Source: an uncultured Porphyromonadaceae bacterium (GTDB taxonomy: Bacteria; Bacteroidota; Bacteroidia; Bacteroidales; Muribaculaceae). Taken from it: a stretch of DNA of 5,527 bases. Below the pieces are notes generated by a model that worked only from the letters and a program-made list of their open reading frames with translations, was not told where the DNA came from and did no database searches. Below, in pieces: positions 1-5,527 of this stretch. A program made the position numbers and the translations under genes. Position 1 is the first letter of the stretch. Each line of letters starts with the position of its first letter. The stretch is taken from the NCBI GenBank assembly GCA_905193485.1, contig CAJJOX010000154.1, forward strand, positions 1-5,527, in the 5' to 3' direction.

Positions 1-2683
1 TCACTGTCACGGTCGAATCGGTCATCGTGGCGGTGGCTCCGAGGAAAAAGCCTTGACGGTTGTTGATGTTGGCCTGCTTGAACAATACCGCGATTTTGTC
101 GGCTGCGAGATAACCGTTAAGCTGCACGTGGGCGAAATCGTCCATTGTGCCGGGTCGGTTGTCGATCTTGAATTTATACACGAAGAATCGGTCGTGTTGT
201 GTGGCGTCGAAACGTATGGCGTCGAGTCGTGTTTCTCCGGATGCGAAGCCGTTGACTGCCGCCTGGATAAAGATGAGGGAGTCATTGCTGAATGTCAGGC
301 TGGCATCGCTGAAAGTGATGTCTGATGTTTCGTCGAGATACGATGCGACGGGGTTGTCGCTGCCCGCGGTGATATTGGCGTAAAGTGGCGGGAGCGCGCG
401 CTGCAGATCGGTCACATTGAAATCCTTGTCATCTATCTGACGGGCGAGGAGAGTGCCGGTGGCCGAGAGTCGTTCCATCAAAGTGTCGGGGCTGCACAGG
501 GCGCGGACTTCGGCGTGGAAATCGCCCGCATCTATATCGGCTCTGGAGAGCGTGTCGGTGGCGTAGACCTTTGCTGTGGCGGCGTCCACGCTGATGATAT
601 CGGTGCCCATGGCCCATGACAGGCGTGTGATGTCCAGTTCGGCATCGATATCGCCGTTGCGGGGATTGTAATGTCCTGACGTATAGAGGTCGGTTGATCC
701 TTTCATCGTGTCTTCGCTCAGTCCGAGAGCCTGAAGGTCGAGGTGGCGTATGTCGCCGGAGAGATCCCACTCATATCCGTCGGCCGTGATCCAGGCCGTC
801 AGGTCGGCGTCGATATCGGCGTCGGTGTTGAACGAACTGATGCGGGCTACTGCGCGGCATGTGTCGAGTGTGGCGGTGAGGCTGACATTTTCGAGCTGCC
901 GCCCGTTGATGGTTATATGGCGCAGGTCGATGTCGGCGGTTGCAGATGTGGGGCGGCGTGTGGGATCGTAGCCGTGTCCGTTTACTTTTGCCGTGGCGGT
1001 GAGATCGGCTAAACCGATACCCGGCATGAATTTCTGAAGCGGGAAGCGCGAGGCGTCGATGCTCAGGCCATATCCTTCGGCTTTGCGGTTCCATTTGGCA
1101 TCAAGTGCCATCTTGCCGCCGGCCGACGCAATGTTGAGATTACCGTCGATAAGCCCCGGGCTGTAGTCGATGGCGCCGTTGACGCTCATGGCCGGGATAT
1201 CGATGCTGCGGCTCATGGCCTTGTCGAGAATCATATCTTTGATGAAACCTGCGTCGCGGATTTCACCGTCAATGTTGACACGTCCGTTCATTCTGTTGAA
1301 GTCGAATGCGTTGGCCACCATGCCGTCGGCGTCGACGTTGAGGCTGCCGGGGATGCCGACCATCACACGGTTTATATCGAGCTGTCCCGAGGTGCCGTTT
1401 ATGTCGGCGTCGAGATTGATTTGCGATGAAGCGGGTATGCCGTTCATCATTGCCGCAATGGCCGGAAACGCTGAATAGACGTCGCGCAGCGAAATGAATC
1501 CTTCGGCTTTGAGTTTCAATGGAACAGTCGTGTCTGTGGTGATGTCGCCCGGCCCCATCATGGCGTCGAGCCTCATCTCCGACCATTGCGTGGCGACGTC
1601 GAATCTTCTGACGTCTATTCCCGTGCTGTCCATTGCGAAAATGCCCGAGGCGTCAAGGCTTATACCACAGCGCTCTTTGGCGGCAAGACGTTTCACGGGG
1701 ACACGCAACGTGGTGCCGCTGTTATAGAACGAGTCAACGGCGATTTTAATGTCGGTGGCTTCAATAAAATTCATGTCCAGCCCTCCGGCCGGCTTTGTTC
1801 CGCGGATGGCATAGATGGCGCGCTGTCCGCTTAGCCCTATTCGACCGGCCCGTATCCGCCACGGGTTGACTGGACGCGCGGCTTCGGCGGCGAGAAATGC
1901 GCTGTCGGCCGGCGATAGGGACGGCGAATGGTAGCCGGCAAGAAATTGTTCGGAGGGAATGAAATAGGCCGCCGACACCGAATCGACATCAAGCGAGCCC
2001 ACGTCGATGGTCTGTGCGGCCAGATCAAGGCGCCCGTCGTGCAGGCGGGCATTCCCGATGCGGGCATAGAGAGAGTCGATTGTCGGAAGCATGCGCATAC
2101 GCACGGTTACGTCGCGCAGCGTTATGTCGGGGGCATTGATGAGCATTCGTGTGACCGTGGTGTCTGTAGGTGTCACTGTGGTCGTGTCCTTGAGCACGAT
2201 ATCGATGTCGGCCCCCTCGAGAAGTGTCGGTCCCACATCGATTTTTTCGATGTCAAATGTCAGACCGGTGCCGACGGTGCGGAATCGGTCGATGCGGGCT
2301 GTAAGGAAAACGGCCGAATCGGGGCTGTTCAGCCGATAGCGTGCATCGGAAATGGTGGCGCTGGTCACATTGATCTCGCTTTTGAACAGTGGCCAGAATG
2401 CGACGTCGAGGTCGGCGTTACGCACTGCCAGCATTGTGTCGCCGCGCTCGCTCATGACGAGGCCGCGCAATTCCACGCGCAACGGGAATTTCAGCCGCAG
2501 GCGCTCGATGCTTACATCTGTCCCGCTCGACTTCTCAATCTCTTTTTCTGCGATTCCGATGGCAAAATCCTGTATGAATGGAATGTAGAGAAGCGCAGGA
2601 AGCAGTGCGATAAGCGCGATCACGCTGATGACTGTCCATTTCAGAGTTTTCAGAATGATATGTACGGCTCCTTTGTTGCTCAC
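1..2683 (-). CDS. tamB: TamB-like translocation/assembly module protein (AsmA/TamB superfamily), C-terminus beyond window
   Basis: Partial gene: 894 codons are visible from a GTG at 2683-2681, with no stop before the window's left edge. The N-terminus has a few polar/basic residues and then a hydrophobic segment (about residues 16-36), a signal anchor that would hold the protein in the inner membrane. Next come YIPFIQDF (33-40) and IERLRLKFPLRVELRG (59-74), the typical opening of Bacteroidetes TamB/AsmA-like proteins. The rest is a long run of alternating hydrophobic and Asp/Thr/Ser residues with few cysteines, as expected for the beta-taco groove that carries lipid across the periplasm. Just before the edge, GFFLGATATMTDSTVTV (878-894) resembles a stretch I recall from Bacteroidetes TamB. 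Family members usually have roughly 1400-1700 residues, and the diagnostic C-terminal TamB domain (DUF490) would lie outside the window, so the name rests on the N-terminal half. Known role of the family: phospholipid transport to the outer membrane and help with outer-membrane protein assembly. An in-frame TGA at 2728-2726 with no ATG after it makes GTG the best start. It lies 166 bases downstream of lptD on the same strand. A generic AsmA-family protein is the main alternative. Confidence 0.87.
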   Translation of the reverse strand, partial: MSNKGAVHIILKTLKWTVISVIALIALLPALLYIPFIQDFAIGIAEKEIEKSSGTDVSIERLRLKFPLRVELRGLVMSERGDTMLAVRNADLDVAFWPLFKSEINVTSATISDARYRLNSPDSAVFLTARIDRFRTVGTGLTFDIEKIDVGPTLLEGADIDIVLKDTTTVTPTDTTVTRMLINAPDITLRDVTVRMRMLPTIDSLYARIGNARLHDGRLDLAAQTIDVGSLDVDSVSAAYFIPSEQFLAGYHSPSLSPADSAFLAAEAARPVNPWRIRAGRIGLSGQRAIYAIRGTKPAGGLDMNFIEATDIKIAVDSFYNSGTTLRVPVKRLAAKERCGISLDASGIFAMDSTGIDVRRFDVATQWSEMRLDAMMGPGDITTDTTVPLKLKAEGFISLRDVYSAFPAIAAMMNGIPASSQINLDADINGTSGQLDINRVMVGIPGSLNVDADGMVANAFDFNRMNGRVNIDGEIRDAGFIKDMILDKAMSRSIDIPAMSVNGAIDYSPGLIDGNLNIASAGGKMALDAKWNRKAEGYGLSIDASRFPLQKFMPGIGLADLTATAKVNGHGYDPTRRPTSATADIDLRHITINGRQLENVSLTATLDTCRAVARISSFNTDADIDADLTAWITADGYEWDLSGDIRHLDLQALGLSEDTMKGSTDLYTSGHYNPRNGDIDAELDITRLSWAMGTDIISVDAATAKVYATDTLSRADIDAGDFHAEVRALCSPDTLMERLSATGTLLARQIDDKDFNVTDLQRALPPLYANITAGSDNPVASYLDETSDITFSDASLTFSNDSLIFIQAAVNGFASGETRLDAIRFDATQHDRFFVYKFKIDNRPGTMDDFAHVQLNGYLAADKIAVLFKQANINNRQGFFLGATATMTDSTVTV
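2150..2188 (-). other. Thr-rich segment in TamB-like protein
   Basis: Residues 166-178 of the TamB-like protein read DTTTVTPTDTTVT, with 8 threonines in 13 residues. The segment separates the first N-terminal beta-rich unit from the next one and looks like an exposed linker or an edge strand. No function is assigned; it is recorded only as a compositional landmark. Confidence 0.5.
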
Positions 2684-2849
2684 GGTCAGGGCGTTTGAAA
2701 ATGGTTGTGATGAATCGATCCTTTTTCAGATCCTTTGGCTATGATTTGTTAACGCTTCGTTTGCGTCGATTGTTTTGCCTGTCCCGAATTTACTTTTTTC
2801 GCGGATCATGTGTGTGGCGTGTCAGGCAGCCGCGGTCGGGCAAGGCACG
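2684..2849. other. lptD-tamB intergenic spacer
   Basis: This 166-base spacer lies between the lptD stop and the tamB GTG and has no credible ORF. Its centre is AT-richer than the flanking genes. I see no GC-rich stem followed by a T-run on the minus strand after the lptD stop, so no intrinsic terminator is evident. The Bacteroidetes -7 box (TAnnTTTG) has no exact match on the minus strand. The nearest is TAAATTCG at 2792-2785, one mismatch away, and it lacks a TTTG -33 box at suitable spacing. The bases just before the GTG (AACGCCCTGACC) contain no Shine-Dalgarno sequence, which is normal in this phylum. The simplest reading is that transcription from lptD continues into tamB, but a weak or non-consensus promoter for tamB cannot be excluded. 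Confidence 0.6.
2717..2736 (-). repeat. Short direct repeat AAAGGATC x2 upstream of tamB
   Basis: On the minus strand AAAGGATC occurs twice, at 2736-2729 and 2724-2717, offset by 12 bases. The pair ends 33 bases before the tamB GTG. It is a perfect 8-base direct repeat in the AT-rich part of the spacer, and the in-frame TGA that bounds the tamB ORF falls between the two copies. It could be a regulator binding site or chance; nothing else in the window repeats it with the same spacing as far as I can see. Confidence 0.5.
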
Positions 2850-5527
2850 TCAATACCACTGAACGCCGTTGGAAAGCGACGATCGTTTGTCGTACTTCAG
2901 ATCCGACAGCATCGATGAGTTGACGGATATGTGGAAGTTGTATGACTTGTACGGGCCTACAGGCACGAAGCTCGCTGTCATGGTGAAACAGTGGAGGTCG
3001 CGCGAGATGTTGCAGTTCATGTAGGCTAGCTTGTGGGTGTCGAAGTTGTAGCTTGCCGTGAAACTGAAATTCCAGTTTTTTGTCGGACGTATATTTCCCG
3101 ACAGACTGAGATTCTGCGTGATCTTGCCGTCATACTCCATCTTGCGCTTGTTGAATGCTCCGTAGCCGTAGTTGACGGAATAGTTGAGTGTCAGGCTCCA
3201 GGGCACTTCCCATTTCATATAGCCGTCGACAAACTCCATGTCGCCGCTGCCCGACGACTCGCTTTCGGCTCCGCCACTACGGTTGCCGCTGCCTCGAGGC
3301 CGGTCGCCGTTGCCGTCGTCGTTGTCGGCGCCCACGTCTTTCTTCTTGCTTTTTTTATTGAAAGTGTCGTTGTTGAACGTATAGCTGAATGAGGTGCCGG
3401 TGCTCGACAGGCGTCCCAGACCTTTGCCCGCTTTCCAGCGGGGGATGTTGACGCGTACGGGATTGCCGGCCGAGTTGAGCTGATAGGTGTATACGTCCCA
3501 TACTGCCGACAGGTTGAGGTTGAAGTTCTTGACAAGACGCAGCATCAGCGACGTGTTGATGTTGCTCCAGTTGAGCGAGTCGGCGGCGAAGTTATAGCTT
3601 TGCGATATCGAAAAGTTCTCGATGAGCGATATCTTCTTTTCGCCGATACTGTCATCGTCTGTCTTCACCTTCATCTCGAGATTGTTGGCCAGAGAGAAAC
3701 TCACCATGCCTGTTTTGCCTTCGCCCGGCACACCGAAAAGGCTGTTGGGGAAAAGTGAATATTTGCGAGTGATCATCTGACCGTCGCTGCCCGGATACTG
3801 ATAGCTGCCGTAATAGCCGAAGAATGGCGAGCTGAAGTCGGGCGAACCGGAGAATGAAACTGTAGGCGTGATCACATGGCGTATCATTTTCACTTTGTCG
3901 CCAAGAAATTTCATTGGCCGGTAGAACCCGTAGATTTTGGTGTCGAGCGATACGGACGCGTTGAAATCCCACACGTTATAGAAGCTGTATGATGTGTCGC
4001 ACACTTCGGCGGCTGCATTCGGATCCCACTGGCGGCGCACCTTTGATGTGTACATGCGATCGGTGAGATTGACGCTCGGAGTGAGATTGAAATATTTGAA
4101 AAGATTGAATGTGGCCGAGATCGGCACGTTGTGGCGCATTCCGTTGCGCCAGTCTTTTATGAGGCTTTTTTTGAAAAAATCGTTTTGCTTGGCTGTGAGC
4201 GAGTTGTTGAACTGTCCCGAATATGAAAGGCGGATCTTTTCATACCAACGCTCGGCGCCGACGGCATGTTTGCGTTTGAATGGATAGATCTGCGACAGCG
4301 TCACGGTGATGTTGGGAAACGAAACGGCAAGTGTCGAGTCCTGACTGCGCTGCGCGATGCTGGCGTTGCCCGAAAATGACCATTTGGATCCGGCCGGACG
4401 ATAGGTGAAGTTGATCGATGAGCTCTTGGTGTTTTCGGTGAATGAGTTGGAATAGTAGCTTCCGAGATCGTTGCGCGAATAGCCCGATGTGGTGAAGTTG
4501 ACCGATGCCGAGAAGTTGAATATCGGATTGGATTTGGTGTCCTGGGTGTGGTTCCACAACACCTGGAAGTTGGTCTGTTTCGAATAGTCGGGAAGTCCTT
4601 TGTCGCCAAGGATGGTCTTGAGAAACGATATGTTGAAGTTGCCCGAATAGCGATATCGTTTCACGTAGGCCGAACGTGCCTGAAGTCCCCACGATCCTTT
4701 GGTGTAGATTTCGCCCGTGAGAGCCAGATCGATATTGTCGTTGATGGCGAAATAATAGCCGCCGTTGCTCAGATAGAAGCCGCGGTTGTAGTCGTCGCCG
4801 AACGACGGGAATATAATGCCGCTCGAATAGCGCTCTGAAAACGGGAAATAGCCGAATGGCACGGCCAGCGGCAGCGGCAGTCCCTCGAGCACCAGATAGG
4901 CAGGTCCGGTGACGATGTCTTTTTTCGGACGCACCTTGGCTTTGGTGAGCCGGAAACCGAAATGGGGATGCTCATGATTGTCGCAGGTGGTGTAGAATCC
5001 GTCCTGAACATAGAATGTGTTTTCGCCGACTTTTTTCGATGTGCCTCCCGTGAGGAAGCCTTCGCCCTGTTCGGTTATAACGTCGGTGATAAACCCCTTC
5101 TCGGTTTTGAAGTTGTAGCGCATTGTCTTCGATTCGTAGGCGGTGCCACGGTCGGTGAACACCGGTGAACCGGTCACTTCTCCGGCGCTGTCGGCACGTC
5201 CCACGGCGTAGACGGTGCTTGAGTTCATGTCAAGCTCTATTTCAGCCGCATCGAGCTTGATATCGCCGTAGGTCACGTTGCCGTCGCCATATATGTAGGC
5301 TTTGTCTTGTCCGACAAGCACCATCGAGTCTTTCGCTACGATGTCCACGACGTTGTCGAGATCGGTCTTTACGCGCGATATCCTTCGGCCGCGCGGCGTC
5401 ATGACGGTGTCGGCGCCCAGACGCCGGCGCCCCAGATCGCTTAGGTCGAGCGTGTCTGACGGAATGGCGGCTGCGGCATGTGACGCGCTGTCCGGCCGCT
5501 GGTTTCGCGTGCTGTCGGGCTGGTTTG
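2850..5527 (-). CDS. lptD: LPS-assembly outer-membrane protein LptD, N-terminal start beyond window
   Basis: Partial gene: 891 residues plus a TGA stop (2852-2850). The frame stays open to the right edge, so the start and signal peptide lie outside. An internal ATG at 5402 is not the likely start, because 41 in-frame codons precede it without a stop and starting there would leave no signal peptide. In order: a Pro/Ser/Asp/Arg-rich linker (1-55); an OstA/LptA-like periplasmic beta-jellyroll (about 65-180) with AYIYGDGNVTYGDIKL and IELDMNSSTVYAVG; the junction YTTCDNHEHPHF (178-189); a conserved stretch with GPAYLVLEGLPLPLAVPFGYFPF and SGIIFPSFGDD; then a long barrel of alternating aromatic strands. 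The last residues are GVQWY, a terminal aromatic beta-signal for BAM-dependent insertion. LptD forms the outer-membrane pore that, with lipoprotein LptE, receives LPS from the LptA bridge and places it in the outer leaflet. Length fits Bacteroidetes LptD (around 850-950). There are four cysteines in view, and a polar insert interrupts the late barrel. tamB follows on the same strand. Confidence 0.94.
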   Translation of the reverse strand, partial: NQPDSTRNQRPDSASHAAAAIPSDTLDLSDLGRRRLGADTVMTPRGRRISRVKTDLDNVVDIVAKDSMVLVGQDKAYIYGDGNVTYGDIKLDAAEIELDMNSSTVYAVGRADSAGEVTGSPVFTDRGTAYESKTMRYNFKTEKGFITDVITEQGEGFLTGGTSKKVGENTFYVQDGFYTTCDNHEHPHFGFRLTKAKVRPKKDIVTGPAYLVLEGLPLPLAVPFGYFPFSERYSSGIIFPSFGDDYNRGFYLSNGGYYFAINDNIDLALTGEIYTKGSWGLQARSAYVKRYRYSGNFNISFLKTILGDKGLPDYSKQTNFQVLWNHTQDTKSNPIFNFSASVNFTTSGYSRNDLGSYYSNSFTENTKSSSINFTYRPAGSKWSFSGNASIAQRSQDSTLAVSFPNITVTLSQIYPFKRKHAVGAERWYEKIRLSYSGQFNNSLTAKQNDFFKKSLIKDWRNGMRHNVPISATFNLFKYFNLTPSVNLTDRMYTSKVRRQWDPNAAAEVCDTSYSFYNVWDFNASVSLDTKIYGFYRPMKFLGDKVKMIRHVITPTVSFSGSPDFSSPFFGYYGSYQYPGSDGQMITRKYSLFPNSLFGVPGEGKTGMVSFSLANNLEMKVKTDDDSIGEKKISLIENFSISQSYNFAADSLNWSNINTSLMLRLVKNFNLNLSAVWDVYTYQLNSAGNPVRVNIPRWKAGKGLGRLSSTGTSFSYTFNNDTFNKKSKKKDVGADNDDGNGDRPRGSGNRSGGAESESSGSGDMEFVDGYMKWEVPWSLTLNYSVNYGYGAFNKRKMEYDGKITQNLSLSGNIRPTKNWNFSFTASYNFDTHKLAYMNCNISRDLHCFTMTASFVPVGPYKSYNFHISVNSSMLSDLKYDKRSSLSNGVQWY
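3237..3356 (-). other. Disordered polar insert in LptD barrel
   Basis: About 40 residues (724-763 counting from the first visible residue of LptD) form a low-complexity segment. It starts with a basic cluster, KKSKKKD, continues with Asp/Asn/Gly-rich sequence, and ends in GSGNRSGGAESESSGSGD. It sits between the barrel strand SFSYTFNN and the strand pair beginning GYMKWEVPWSLTLNYS. Its composition predicts a flexible loop with no beta structure. The frame stays open through it and both flanks look like LptD, so this is an in-frame insert or variable loop and not a frameshift. Whether it faces the cell surface or the periplasm cannot be decided from sequence alone. Confidence 0.75.

Noticed and set aside
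53..325. Plus-strand open frames in the left part of the window (also 743-1012 and 1586-1834)
   Set aside because: They are shadows of the tamB coding strand with unnatural composition and no start context, domain or neighbour that would support them.
1928..2698. 256-codon open frame on the plus strand
   Set aside because: It is exactly antisense to tamB in the phase where each triplet is the reverse complement of a tamB codon. It stays open because tamB rarely uses TTA, CTA or TCA. Its translation is rich in His, Cys, Gly and Arg and resembles no family, whereas the opposite strand encodes a coherent signal anchor and beta-rich protein.
2785..2800. Possible terminator or promoter around the T-run in the spacer
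   Set aside because: The T-run is on the plus strand, opposite to both genes, and only a four-base CGAA/TTCG stem can be drawn around it. The minus-strand TAAATTCG lacks a matching -33 element.
3033..3392. 119-codon plus-strand frame opposite lptD
   Set aside because: It overlaps the low-complexity insert of LptD, and its Ala/Val-rich run is the complement of the Gly/Ser/Asp codons there. LptD on the other strand is unambiguous.
4240..4692. 150-codon minus-strand frame inside lptD
   Set aside because: It is an out-of-frame reading of the lptD barrel region, rich in Gln, His and Arg, without any recognisable feature.
5400..5402. ATG at 5402 as the start of LptD
   Set aside because: The same frame is open for 41 more codons to the window edge, encoding a plausible linker, and a start at this ATG would leave an outer-membrane protein without a signal peptide.

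Overview
The window holds two large genes, both on the minus strand and both cut by the window edges. Reading in their direction (right to left), they are the outer-membrane LPS translocon protein LptD (5527 to 2850, missing its N-terminal start) and a TamB-like envelope protein (2683 to 1, missing its C-terminal part). A 166-base spacer separates them. Together they fill almost the whole window. I see no RNA gene, mobile element, CRISPR array or other protein-coding gene.

The organism is most likely a member of the Bacteroidales (Bacteroidota). Both proteins have the Bacteroidetes form of their family: a large LptD ending in an aromatic beta-signal (Trp-Tyr), and a TamB whose N-terminus has the YIPFIQDF...IERLRLKFPLRVELRG pattern. 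Ribosome binding sites are not of the Shine-Dalgarno type, as is usual in this phylum. The fairly high GC content and codon choice would suit Muribaculaceae or a similar gut lineage, but that is a guess.

Region by region: bases 1-2683 encode the first 894 residues of TamB, from a GTG start and an N-terminal signal anchor into a long beta-rich periplasmic region. Bases 2684-2849 are a non-coding spacer, AT-richer than its surroundings, with a short direct repeat and no clear terminator or consensus promoter. Bases 2850-5527 encode the last 891 residues of LptD: a proline/serine/aspartate-rich linker, a periplasmic OstA/LptA-like domain, then the outer-membrane barrel, which carries one disordered polar insert.

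The two products have related jobs. LptD with its lipoprotein partner inserts LPS or LOS into the outer leaflet of the outer membrane. TamB-type proteins form a hydrophobic periplasmic bridge thought to carry phospholipids to the outer membrane and to help outer-membrane protein assembly. Same-strand order and the lack of a visible terminator allow co-transcription, lptD first. I found no convincing sign of an undescribed system; the points worth checking are the gene pairing, the LptD cysteine pattern, the LptD insert and the tamB start region.
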